Source: Patescibacteria group bacterium (lineage in GTDB: Bacteria > Patescibacteriota > Microgenomatia > UBA10105). Taken from it: DNA of 45,084 bases. Shown here piece after piece: positions 30,102-37,476 of the stretch. Below the pieces are notes generated by a model. That model saw only the letters and a list, made by a program, of their open reading frames with translations. It was not told the origin of the DNA and made no database searches. The translations under genes were made by a program, and so were the position numbers. The stretch's first letter is position 1; each line of letters opens with the position of its first letter. Location of the stretch: contig DQGR01000092.1 of assembly GCA_003524845.1 (NCBI GenBank), positions 24,502 through 69,585 on the forward strand. Reading direction: 5' to 3'.

Positions 30102-32447
30102 TTACATTGCTGTTTTCGGCCAGTTCTCTGTGATAAGCAATCTCTTTTCACCCAACTTTTCCCATACTTCCTCAGTGACAAATGGTACAAACGGGTGGAG
30201 GAGTTTTAAATAAGTCTTAAACTCATCGATAATTGCTCTATCTGAAATTTTGCCACTTTTATGGTCTTCAATATGTTTATCACAAAATTCATGCCAGAAT
30301 TCGCCATAAATAAATTCACTGGCTAATCCAATTTTTAGTTCATTTAGGAGGTCGGTTGTTCCTTTAATAGCTGCTTCTAAGGTTTCTTTAAAAGCCTGAT
30401 CGCCAATTCTTTTATTTTCTTTCTCAACAAAATCAACTTTCTTATTCATTTTTGTTTTCATAGAATTATTGTGGGTTGGAGTTTTACCGTCAATTACCTG
30501 TTTAACATATCTTCCAGCATTCCAAATCTTGTTTGAAAAATTCCTCATGCCCCGGATTTTACTTTCTCCAGTGTTGCTATCCTGGCCAGCAGTAGTTGAC
30601 ATCACGAATGCCATGCGTAGGGCATCAGCGCCATGCTTTTCAATTACGTCAAGTGGATTCATGACGTTGCCTTTTGATTTACTCATCTTTTGGCCTTTTT
30701 CATCGCGCACTAACCCGTGTAAATACACATGTTCAAACGGGATTTTCCCGGTCATATGGATGCCCAACATCAGCATCCGCATGACCCAGAAGGGTAATAT
30801 GTCGTAACCTGTTTCCATCACTGAGGTTGGATAATACCGATAAAAATCAGAATGTACGTTCCCATCGACCAATTTTGAATTTTGAATTTTGAATTTTGAA
30901 TTTGAGCTACTCAGCAGAGTAGCAAATGGCCATTGACCAGAGGAGAACCACGTGTCAAAGGTATCAGTCTCTTGTAAAAAGTTTTCCCCTGGACTTTCTA
31001 TATTAACCACGTACTCCGCGTCCATAGGAGCTTTTAAGCTTTGTAGACCGGTCTTAATGTCGTCAAGCGAATATTTCTCTAAGAGTTCGCCCACACTTCC
31101 TTGAACTGTTTTCCTGTCTTTAGTAATAAAAGTTACTTCCAAATTACTTCCCGCTTTCCCCTTACCCCTTTCCCCTGATATTTCATACCAAACCGGAATT
31201 CTGATGCCCCAGACAATCTGACGGCTTATATTCCAGTCTTTTAAGTTTTCGAGCCAGTGTTTGAGAATTTTGTCATGTCCAGCCCCATGAATTTTTACCG
31301 TACCCGTATCAAGCGCGTGGAGGGCTTTTTCAGTCAATGGTTTGACTTTCAGGAAAAACTGCGGCAGTGGTAAAGGTTCAAGCACTCGGCTGCACCGGTA
31401 ACAGACGCTGAGTGTGTGTAAGTAGTTAGTGTCGACTTTCTCAAGTAACCCTTTTTGTTTCAAATCTCCCGCAATTTTTTTGCGCGCATCAAGTACGGTC
31501 ATACCCGCATACGAACCAGCGAGACTAGTTAGTTTTCCATTAAAACCAATGACCTGTTTCGGCTCAGGCATTTCATTTTTGTGTCGTTGCCAGATGTCGT
31601 AGTCATTAAAGTCATGGTAGGGAGTGACTTTTGCAACTCCTGTTCCAAATTTTTGATCAATATGGTCATCAGCAATGACCCTGATTGAAAACTTACCCAG
31701 AAGTCCTTCTGCCTCAACGGTTTTGCCAATATATTTTTGATATCGTTTGTCTTGCGGATTGACTGCCAATGCCGTATCGCCAAATTTAGTTTCCGGCCGG
31801 ACAGTAGCTAAAGTAAATGGTCCATACTTCATGAAGTAAAGTGGATCTGTTTGTTCGATGTGTTTGGCCTCAAGCTCAGAATAGCCGGTGCCGCAGCGGG
31901 TGCAATAGTTTATCAGGTGTAAATCGCGGTAAACTAAACCCTGTTCATGTAAGATTTTGAACGTAGTAATTACTATACTGATAATTTTCGGATCCAGGGT
32001 AAAGGTGAAACGGCTCCAGTCGGCACTGGCTCCTAGTTTTTTAAGTTGAGTTACGGCAATCTCAGAATTTTCCTGCACATAGTCCCAGATCATCTGGTAT
32101 AAAGTCTGGCGGTCAAAATCAAAGCGCGACTTACCGTCTTTTTTCAGTTTTTTTTCAAATACATACTGGGTTTCAATGCCGGCGTGATCTGTGCCAGGTA
32201 GCCACAAAGCCGCCTCGCCCAGCATCCGGTGATATCGGATCAGAATATCCTCAACCGTGACAAACATAGCGTGACCGATATGCAGGGGGTCGTTGGCATT
32301 GGGTGGGGGCATGATGATACAAAAATTTCTAATTTCTAATTTCGAATTTCTAATGTTCGGAAGATGATCAGGATTAAAAGCTCCACTTGCTTCCCACTGT
32401 TTGTAGATTTTATCCTCAGTTGTCTTGTGATTATAGATTTTATCCAT
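30102..32447 (-). CDS. valS: Valyl-tRNA synthetase with low-complexity inserts
   Basis: This 781-residue class Ia synthetase charges tRNA-Val. M-P-P-P-N-A-N-D precedes the HIGH motif (56-59), and K-M-S-K-S is at 587-591. Editing-domain marks include T-V-R-P-E-T-K-F-G-D-T-A and the D-H-I-D region. Zinc-finger-like pairs C-T-R-C and C-Y-R-C are present. It is shorter than the usual 880-950 residues and seems to lack the C-terminal coiled coil. Three inserts are encoded by heptamer arrays: near residues 31-43 (32324-32351), 425-435 (31154-31174) and 517-527 (30871-30898). The start at 32447 lies one base after the stop of a small upstream gene. Confidence 0.95.
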   Translation of the reverse strand: MDKIYNHKTTEDKIYKQWEASGAFNPDHLPNIRNSKLEIRNFCIIMPPPNANDPLHIGHAMFVTVEDILIRYHRMLGEAALWLPGTDHAGIETQYVFEKKLKKDGKSRFDFDRQTLYQMIWDYVQENSEIAVTQLKKLGASADWSRFTFTLDPKIISIVITTFKILHEQGLVYRDLHLINYCTRCGTGYSELEAKHIEQTDPLYFMKYGPFTLATVRPETKFGDTALAVNPQDKRYQKYIGKTVEAEGLLGKFSIRVIADDHIDQKFGTGVAKVTPYHDFNDYDIWQRHKNEMPEPKQVIGFNGKLTSLAGSYAGMTVLDARKKIAGDLKQKGLLEKVDTNYLHTLSVCYRCSRVLEPLPLPQFFLKVKPLTEKALHALDTGTVKIHGAGHDKILKHWLENLKDWNISRQIVWGIRIPVWYEISGERGKGKAGSNLEVTFITKDRKTVQGSVGELLEKYSLDDIKTGLQSLKAPMDAEYVVNIESPGENFLQETDTFDTWFSSGQWPFATLLSSSNSKFKIQNSKLVDGNVHSDFYRYYPTSVMETGYDILPFWVMRMLMLGIHMTGKIPFEHVYLHGLVRDEKGQKMSKSKGNVMNPLDVIEKHGADALRMAFVMSTTAGQDSNTGESKIRGMRNFSNKIWNAGRYVKQVIDGKTPTHNNSMKTKMNKKVDFVEKENKRIGDQAFKETLEAAIKGTTDLLNELKIGLASEFIYGEFWHEFCDKHIEDHKSGKISDRAIIDEFKTYLKLLHPFVPFVTEEVWEKLGEKRLLITENWPKTAM
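30871..30904. repeat. Heptamer array in valS (unit AATTTTG, 4.8 copies)
   Basis: Four exact AATTTTG units are followed by a partial AATTTG. The array encodes the Asn/Ser/Lys-rich stretch N-S-K-F-K-I-Q-N-S-K-L in ValS. Confidence 0.9.
31154..31174. repeat. Heptamer array in valS (unit CTTTCCC, 3 copies)
   Basis: The units are CTTTCCC, CTTACCC and CTTTCCC. They encode G-E-R-G-K-G-K-A-G in ValS. Confidence 0.75.
32324..32351. repeat. Heptamer array in valS (unit AATTTCT, 4 copies)
   Basis: The units are AATTTCT, AATTTCT, AATTTCG and AATTTCT. They encode I-R-N-S-K-L-E-I-R-N just before the catalytic HIGH region of ValS. Confidence 0.9.
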
Positions 32448-32448
32448 A

Positions 32449-32706
32449 TTAAGCGCCTCTTTTAAATGTAAGAACTCCGATAGAAAATGGAATTAAGTTT
32501 GGTTTATGAGTGGGAATTATCGATGTTTCAGCCTCTATCGCTTCATCACCAGGCGTTTCAGGTCTGGGCGGTTCCGGTTTGCATGACGATCGTTTAAAGC
32601 CATACTGGTCATGATGTTTTGGGCGTTTTTCTATTCCCTGCAAATTCACAGGAAACTCTGATTTATAATTGCGTATGTGGCAGTTAGTGATAGTTTCTCT
32701 TGTCAT
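32449..32706 (-). CDS. Small hypothetical protein upstream of valS
   Basis: This 85-residue frame is Pro-, Lys- and Ser-rich with no predicted span and no family I recognise; it contains P-K-H-H-D-Q-Y-G-F and P-E-P-P-R-P-E-T-P. It is supported by a TATAAT box (complement of 32723-32728), an AGGGGTGG Shine-Dalgarno-like run (complement of 32713-32720) and tight coupling to valS (one base between stop and start). It may be a leader gene for valS or a disordered protein; it could also be spurious. Confidence 0.45.
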   Translation of the reverse strand: MTRETITNCHIRNYKSEFPVNLQGIEKRPKHHDQYGFKRSSCKPEPPRPETPGDEAIEAETSIIPTHKPNLIPFSIGVLTFKRGA

Positions 32707-32771
32707 AAATAACCACCCCTGTATTATACGATACCGGCGGTTAAAACTGAATTATGAATATCCAGATGATG

Positions 32772-32777
32772 TACAAT
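32772..32777 (+). promoter_or_regulatory. -10 box of pyk
   Basis: TACAAT ends 6 bases before the ATG at 32784. Together with the minus-strand TATAAT at 32723-32728 it forms a divergent promoter pair between the valS leader gene and pyk. Confidence 0.6.
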
Positions 32778-32783
32778 ACTCGC

Positions 32784-34211
32784 ATGATTGGAAGACCGTT
32801 GACCAAAATCATTGCGACTATTGGACCCACGTGTGACATCACAGGGCAGATTGAAAAGCTCATTCTGGCTGGGGTCAGCGTGTTCCGGTTTAATCTCAAA
32901 CACAATACGCAGGAGTGGCACAATGAGCGCATTAACCGGATTCGTGAAGTGTCGGAGCGAATTAATCAGCCGGTTGCCGTGCTACTTGACCTACAGGGGC
33001 CGGAAATCCGGATCGGCTCTTTTGTTGAGGGAGAAATTAAGATACATACCGGTGAGGAGATTGCTTTTGCCCTGAATCGGCAACCCGGAGAACGAACTAT
33101 TGTACTTGACAATTTGAAATTACTACGGTCTTTGCGGCCTGGTCAGCGGGTACTCATTGATGATGGGTTTTTGCAATTTGAAATAACGCACTGTAAGAAA
33201 GATCACGTTGATGCCCGGGTGGTCAAAGGCGGAATAGTGAGCAGCCATAAGGGTATGAACATTCCCGAGCTCTCGGTTGAGTTACCAGTGCTGGTTGAAA
33301 AAGACCTGGAACACCTGGATCTGGCCGCTCGAAATGAAGTAGATTTCGTGGCCTTATCATTTGTCCGGCGGGCAAAGGATATAGAGTTGTTACGAAATGA
33401 AATGCAGCGGCGTAAGTTAACTGCCGGCATAATTGCCAAAATTGAAAACCAGCAGGCGCTTGATAATTTTGTTGAAATTTTAGAGATAGCTGACGGAATC
33501 ATGATCGCCCGCGGCGACCTCGGGATAGAAGTTGAAATATTTAAGTTGCCATTTTTCCAAAAAGAAATTATTCGAAAAACCCGGGAAGCAGGTAAGCCGG
33601 TCATTACTGCAACGCAAATGCTGCAAAGCATGGTTGTGCAGCCGATTCCGACCCGTGCCGAAGTATCGGATGTGGCTAACGCCATTTTTGACTATACTGA
33701 CGCAATCATGCTATCAGCTGAAACCGCACATGGCGAATATCCTTTGGAATCGGTACAGATGATGTATGCCGTTGCCCAATTTATTGAGAATAAACGTGTG
33801 GCTCTGCCTGCGAATGAAGATTCACCGTCGATGGTAGAAGCAGTTGTGGTCAGCGCTTATAAACTATATCAAACCTTGCTTCATCAGCCTATGAGCTCGA
33901 TAGAAGCTTTTGTCGTTTTAACCACAAGTGGAAAAACCGCCCGCTTGCTCGCGCGTTTGCGCCCCGGGATTCCCATTATCGCGGTTACGCCATCGAGGTC
34001 TGTTCGTGACCAGTTACTGATAAGCCATGGGATTATCCCACGTATCTTTTCGTTTCCCGAAGGTGCGATTCATTCGTTCCGGGCATTATTTCAATCTCTT
34101 ACAAAACAACACCTGGTAAAACCCGGAGATAATGTAATCGTATTACATGGAAAGGGTTGGAAAGATACTGGTAAGACCAATGCGCTGTCGATTGAGACAG
34201 TAAATGCGTGA
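32784..34211 (+). CDS. pyk: Pyruvate kinase
   Basis: This 475-residue glycolytic enzyme makes ATP and pyruvate from phosphoenolpyruvate and ADP. Family marks are K-I-I-A-T-I-G-P-T, L-Q-G-P-E-I-R-I-G, I-I-A-K-I-E-N (catalytic Lys), I-A-R-G-D-L-G-I-E and P-V-I-T-A-T-Q-M-L-Q-S-M. The C-terminal domain has T-S-G-K-T-A-R-L-L-A-R. The N-terminal substrate loop reads R-F-N-L-K-H-N instead of the usual R-x-N-x-S-H-G, putting Lys where a Ser normally helps bind K+. The ATG at 32784 is preferred over the one at 32754 because the -10 box lies between them and M-I-G-R-P-L-T-K-I-I-A-T matches family starts. Confidence 0.94.
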   Translation: MIGRPLTKIIATIGPTCDITGQIEKLILAGVSVFRFNLKHNTQEWHNERINRIREVSERINQPVAVLLDLQGPEIRIGSFVEGEIKIHTGEEIAFALNRQPGERTIVLDNLKLLRSLRPGQRVLIDDGFLQFEITHCKKDHVDARVVKGGIVSSHKGMNIPELSVELPVLVEKDLEHLDLAARNEVDFVALSFVRRAKDIELLRNEMQRRKLTAGIIAKIENQQALDNFVEILEIADGIMIARGDLGIEVEIFKLPFFQKEIIRKTREAGKPVITATQMLQSMVVQPIPTRAEVSDVANAIFDYTDAIMLSAETAHGEYPLESVQMMYAVAQFIENKRVALPANEDSPSMVEAVVVSAYKLYQTLLHQPMSSIEAFVVLTTSGKTARLLARLRPGIPIIAVTPSRSVRDQLLISHGIIPRIFSFPEGAIHSFRALFQSLTKQHLVKPGDNVIVLHGKGWKDTGKTNALSIETVNA

Positions 34212-34288
34212 AGAACGATTATGTTTTTAATTGGAGTTATTCGGTGATTTGAGGGATGTGGACATTAAAATACTATAGTACATTCACT

Positions 34289-34791
34289 CTAATGTTTAGT
34301 CATGTTGTGTGCTGGTATGATATTCCACTCCATGATCTTTGAAATTTCAGCCACAAAGTTGTTTATTTTAAATCCTTTTACGTTTTTTCCAGTCTTCCAG
34401 TTTTCAAGTAAAGAAATATTCAGTATAAGCTCCGTTGGTAAGTAAGAATACATATACATGATTTCAAGACCTTTTGTGCCCGCTACGCTATATTCGGGTA
34501 TGTCTAAACGTTTTATAGCTTGAGCAAAGTTTTCTATCGGTTCTGGTAAAGATAGTGCTTGCTGGTTTTGGTTCGCGTATGTGATCAGTAATTCTTGGAA
34601 CTTTCTTTGGTAGGGCCTTCGGCTTTGATTGGAATCCTTAGAACATATTGACCAACGAATGTTTGTGTTATTAAGCCTGATATTTTTTTGTCAAACGAAA
34701 GGAATTCTACAGGATATACAAAAGCATAATTTTCGTCTGTAAATTTGACAGTATCCCAAACTTGAGCAGTCCTTTCTATGTCTCGGTTCAT
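34289..34791 (-). pseudogene. Hypothetical gene broken by one frameshift
   Basis: The ATG at 34791 opens a frame of 68 codons (M-N-R-D-I-E-R-T-A-Q-V-W) that ends at 34585. From about 34610 the -1 frame is open and continues protein-like to a TAG at 34289-34291 (Y-Q-R-K-F-Q-E-L-L-I-T-Y-A-N-Q, ending in W-N-I-I-P-A-H-N-M-T-K-H). The two parts join to about 168 residues if one base is restored, since the span is 503 bases. A TATAAT box (complement of 34800-34805) lies 8 bases upstream, so the promoter is intact. No slippery heptamer is seen. It is either a recent pseudogene or an assembly error. No family recognised. Confidence 0.7.
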
Positions 34792-34815
34792 AGTTTAATA
34801 TTATAGTCTGCTATG

Positions 34816-36009
34816 TCAAACTTCCACACTTAAATCCGGTCGTGCCGTCACTTCTGACCAGGGAACTGGATTATTTAAATAATATGCACACGCGGCAATC
34901 ATGACCGCGTTGTCAGTGCAAAGTTCGCGCTGCGGCGCGAACAGTTGTAGGTGGTGAGTGGTGAGTTGTTGATTAAATTTATCCCATAAGCGTTTATTGG
35001 CTGCAACTCCTCCGGATAAGAGAATAGATTGAGCATTATGTTGTTCAACGGCACGGAGAGTTTTAGTTATTAGAACATCGGTAATAGCTTCCTGAACCTC
35101 GAAAGATAATTGTTGAACCTGCCTCGCCGGCAGGCGGGTTGCTGTATTATCAAATTGCTGTTCAGCTATTAATTTTTTTACTTCACGCAGCAAAGCTGTT
35201 TTTAAACCGGAAAAGGAAAAATTAAGTGAATTGTCGTGGAGCATAGGTCGAGGCAACCGAATGTCATTCCGATCCGCCTTTGGCGGAGAGGAATCTTTCA
35301 CACCTGAGTCAGTTGCAAGAGATCCTTCCACGCTCCGCCCGCTGGCGGATTGGTCGGGATGACTGTAATGCGTCGCCGCTTCTTCAATTGCAATCCCACC
35401 GCGGTTTTCAAAACCCAGGAGGCGGGCAGACTTATCAAATGCCTCACCTGCTGCATCATCTAAAGTTCCACCTAACCACTTGAGAGTTTTGGTATTGATC
35501 ATTAAGTACAATTCCGTGTGGCCGCCGCTGACAACAAGCGAAATAGCAGGAAAAATTACATTGTCATTCCGATCCGCCTTTGGCGGAGAGGAATCTTTTA
35601 CATCTGTGGTTGTTAAGTGAGATCCCTCCACGTTGGTCGGGATGACAGTTTGGATAAAATTCGCATACATATGTGTCAGTATGTGGTTAACGGGAATAAT
35701 TGGTTTATTCCAAGCTGCAGCCAGGGTTTTAGCAGTTTCAACTCCAATTAGCAGTGAACCAATTAATCCCGGGCCCACAGTAACCGCAATTGCATCCACG
35801 TCATTTGGAGTCATTCCCTGCATCACTTCAGTCAACACCGGAATCATGGATTCAACCTGTTTGCGCGCCGCCACTTCCGGCACTACACCACCGTACTTAC
35901 GGTGCAGGAGATTTGAAGTCGCAGTCACGTTAGCTAAAACTGTTTTGCCGTCTCTTACAACTGCCGCTGCGGTTTCATCAAATGAAGTCTCAATCCCAAG
36001 AATATTCAT
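34816..36009 (-). CDS. tsaD: tRNA N6-adenosine threonylcarbamoyltransferase with repeat-derived inserts
   Basis: This enzyme makes t6A37 in ANN-decoding tRNAs with TsaB, TsaC and TsaE. It starts M-N-I-L-G-I-E-T-S-F-D-E-T-A-A. The metal motif N-H-I-L-T-H-M (HxxxH), V-S-G-G-H-T-E, S-G-L-K-T-A-L and C-T-D-N-A-V-M-I-A are all present. At 397 residues it is about 55 longer than usual (335-345). The excess maps to two loop inserts that both contain V-K-D-S-S-P-P-K-A-D-R-N-D, encoded by palindromic elements at 35562-35647 and 35262-35363. A third GC palindrome at 35116-35140 and a heptamer array at 34944-34971 also lie in the frame. Core motifs are intact, so it is probably active. Confidence 0.95.
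   Translation of the reverse strand: MNILGIETSFDETAAAVVRDGKTVLANVTATSNLLHRKYGGVVPEVAARKQVESMIPVLTEVMQGMTPNDVDAIAVTVGPGLIGSLLIGVETAKTLAAAWNKPIIPVNHILTHMYANFIQTVIPTNVEGSHLTTTDVKDSSPPKADRNDNVIFPAISLVVSGGHTELYLMINTKTLKWLGGTLDDAAGEAFDKSARLLGFENRGGIAIEEAATHYSHPDQSASGRSVEGSLATDSGVKDSSPPKADRNDIRLPRPMLHDNSLNFSFSGLKTALLREVKKLIAEQQFDNTATRLPARQVQQLSFEVQEAITDVLITKTLRAVEQHNAQSILLSGGVAANKRLWDKFNQQLTTHHLQLFAPQRELCTDNAVMIAACAYYLNNPVPWSEVTARPDLSVEV
34944..34971. repeat. Heptamer array in tsaD (4 x 7)
   Basis: The units are GTTGTAG, GTGGTGA, GTGGTGA and GTTGTTG. They encode Q-Q-L-T-T-H-H-L-Q-L in TsaD, like the Q-L-T-T-Y-N-P-Q-P of NadE. Confidence 0.8.
35116..35140. repeat. GC-rich palindrome inside tsaD
   Basis: AACCTGCCTCGCCGGCAGGC followed by GGGTT is a near-perfect palindrome of 25 bases. 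It is related to the palindrome at 6927-6946 upstream of nadD and encodes R-L-P-A-R-Q-V in TsaD. Confidence 0.75.
35262..35363. mobile_element. Palindromic element in frame within tsaD, copy A
   Basis: The ends TGTCATTCCGA and TCGGGATGAC form terminal inverted repeats (one mismatch), with an inner GATCCGCCTTTGGCGGA hairpin. It spans 102 bases, 34 codons, and encodes one of the two TsaD inserts. It looks like a small non-autonomous element; the insertion is in frame. Confidence 0.8.
35562..35647. mobile_element. Palindromic element in frame within tsaD, copy B
   Basis: It has the same left half as copy A (35 identical bases from TGTCATTCCGATCC to GGAATCTTT), and ends TCGGGATGACA as inverted repeat. 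The inner part diverges and is shorter. It is in the same orientation and frame as copy A. Confidence 0.8.
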
Positions 36010-36061
36010 TATGAAGGTATTTTACTTGACGTTAAGCGGTTTGGCGAGTTTGTCGAGAAGG

Positions 36062-36931
36062 TTAGTCTTTTTTCTTAGGTTTTTCTGTCCACTGAGGTTG
36101 TCCGTCCGCTCTTTGCGCAACAACGTATCCAAGTCTGGCAAAAGTAACAAATTCGCCGGCTGCATCAACCAGCATCTGACCCCAAATGTTATTAATAGGT
36201 TGATTATAGATATAGACATTACCTGCGCTCAATTTGTTTATTAATTCTCGTACTGGCTGTGGCAAATCCTCCCGAAGTATAATACCTTCACCAAGGCTAA
36301 AATCAAAAACTATATATCTTCTATGAGTGTTTTCCGCTCGAATTATGAGAGCATGATGTGTGAGCATGAAACCCATAATTTCGCCTTCTTCGTTAAGAAA
36401 GCTGGTTGGTAGTTGCATTTGATCAGGCGTGACAACCGCAGCCATAGCCCGAGTAACTACTTCAGCTGAAGCGTAATATCCGGTACCGAAATCATTTTCT
36501 GTTAAATTTCTGTATATTTCGTCTTCGATAATTACCGGTTGAAATGGCATACGAACCCCCAAAACTTTCTTGGGAACTGGTGCATTTGGATAGAGTTTGT
36601 TTACAAACGAGTCAGTTAATTCCTCTGGTAATCCGGAGCCAAAATAAAGTTTTAAGAATCGTGGTTGTAAATCAGGAATTAAAGCAGAGAAAATAATCCC
36701 TTCAGGGCGTTTCCCGTATGGGCCAATTGGAGCAAGGGTTACTTCTTGAGCGAGTAAAGTTTGTAATAGAACTTTTGCTTCAATCGCCGGAGTTAGAGCC
36801 AGAGCCTCTTTAACTTTCGTAGTATAGCTTGCTACATCTGGAAGCTCAATTTCTTTAGTAGCTGCTAGAAGATGACCAGCAATCCGTCCTTGAGCAATCT
36901 CATGTCCTTGTAATGTTTCTCCTAAAGCCAT
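36062..36931 (-). CDS. Conserved-looking protein of unknown function
   Basis: This 289-residue soluble protein has no signal peptide or span. The N-terminus is helical (L-L-A-A-T-K-E-I-E-L then two A-L-rich helices). The middle has F-S-A-L-I-P-D-L-Q-P-R-F-L-K-L-Y-F-G-S-G-L-P. The end has a strand-rich part (Y-V-V-A-Q-R-A-D-G-Q-P-Q-W) and a Lys-rich tail. I do not recognise the family. It lies between tsaD and the cytidylyltransferase-like gene on the same strand, with a TATACT box (complement of 36943-36948) 11 bases upstream. Codon use is similar to its neighbours. Confidence 0.75.
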   Translation of the reverse strand: MALGETLQGHEIAQGRIAGHLLAATKEIELPDVASYTTKVKEALALTPAIEAKVLLQTLLAQEVTLAPIGPYGKRPEGIIFSALIPDLQPRFLKLYFGSGLPEELTDSFVNKLYPNAPVPKKVLGVRMPFQPVIIEDEIYRNLTENDFGTGYYASAEVVTRAMAAVVTPDQMQLPTSFLNEEGEIMGFMLTHHALIIRAENTHRRYIVFDFSLGEGIILREDLPQPVRELINKLSAGNVYIYNQPINNIWGQMLVDAAGEFVTFARLGYVVAQRADGQPQWTEKPKKKD

Positions 36932-36951
36932 AGTCTAGCTCTAGTATAGCA

Positions 36952-37431
36952 TTATTGTTCGAGTCCCAAGAGTTTGGCGAGTTGGGTGGTAGAAGGAGTA
37001 TTAATTTTGGGGATAACAACGATTTTGGCGCCTACTGCTTCAGCTTGTTTTTGTTTGTTGGTAAGTAGTGGATCGCCTTCAGTGACCGCAATAATCTGTG
37101 GTGCAACTGATTGAGTTAACTCATAGTACTCTGCGTGAGTAGATAAGTAGGGAAGCAATAACACATAATCAACTGATGCAAGTGCGCAAAGGACTTCGGC
37201 TCGTTCCGACTGCGCATGGATTGGGCGTAAATGCCCCTTATGAGTAGTGAGCGTTTGATCACTTTCCAAAGCTACAATTACCGTCCCTAGTTTTTTGCAG
37301 GCTGCCAGAAACCGGACATGACCTAAATGCAGAATGTCAAAGCAACCCCCAACCAGTACCAAATTTTGACTTGTTTGCTTAATCAGCTTGATTTTTTCCT
37401 CCAGGCTTGGAAAGAGAATAATCTTTTGCAT
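36952..37431 (-). CDS. Cytidylyltransferase-like protein (RfaE2/HldE C-terminal type)
   Basis: This 159-residue protein has the nucleotidyltransferase start L-V-G-G-C-F-D-I-L-H-L-G-H-V-R-F-L (HxGH) and then S-E-R-A-E-V-L-C-A-L-A-S-V-D-Y-V. This matches the RfaE2/TagD-like family that activates sugar or alcohol phosphates with CTP or ATP. The C-terminus has S-T-T-Q-L-A-K-L instead of the classic S-S-T-x-I-I. Possible roles are ADP-heptose-like or CDP-glycerol-like precursor synthesis; FAD or CoA synthesis cannot be excluded. It is divergent from the GT39 gene, so envelope glycosylation is a plausible setting. Confidence 0.82.
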   Translation of the reverse strand: MQKIILFPSLEEKIKLIKQTSQNLVLVGGCFDILHLGHVRFLAACKKLGTVIVALESDQTLTTHKGHLRPIHAQSERAEVLCALASVDYVLLLPYLSTHAEYYELTQSVAPQIIAVTEGDPLLTNKQKQAEAVGAKIVVIPKINTPSTTQLAKLLGLEQ

Positions 37432-37437
37432 GTGTAT

Positions 37438-37469
37438 ATTGTATCATTGGTGTAGGGTTACGTTATAAT
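37438..37469. promoter_or_regulatory. Back-to-back leaderless promoters
   Basis: On the minus strand, TACAAT (complement of 37438-37443) ends 6 bases from the cytidylyltransferase ATG at 37431. On the plus strand, TATAAT (37464-37469) ends 7 bases from the GTG at 37477. The whole divergent control region is 45 bases. Confidence 0.65.
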
Positions 37470-37476
37470 AACCGCT

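Noticed and set aside
34585..34620. Programmed -1 frameshift in the broken gene
   Set aside because: No slippery heptamer or obvious downstream structure is seen; a simple deletion is the better explanation.
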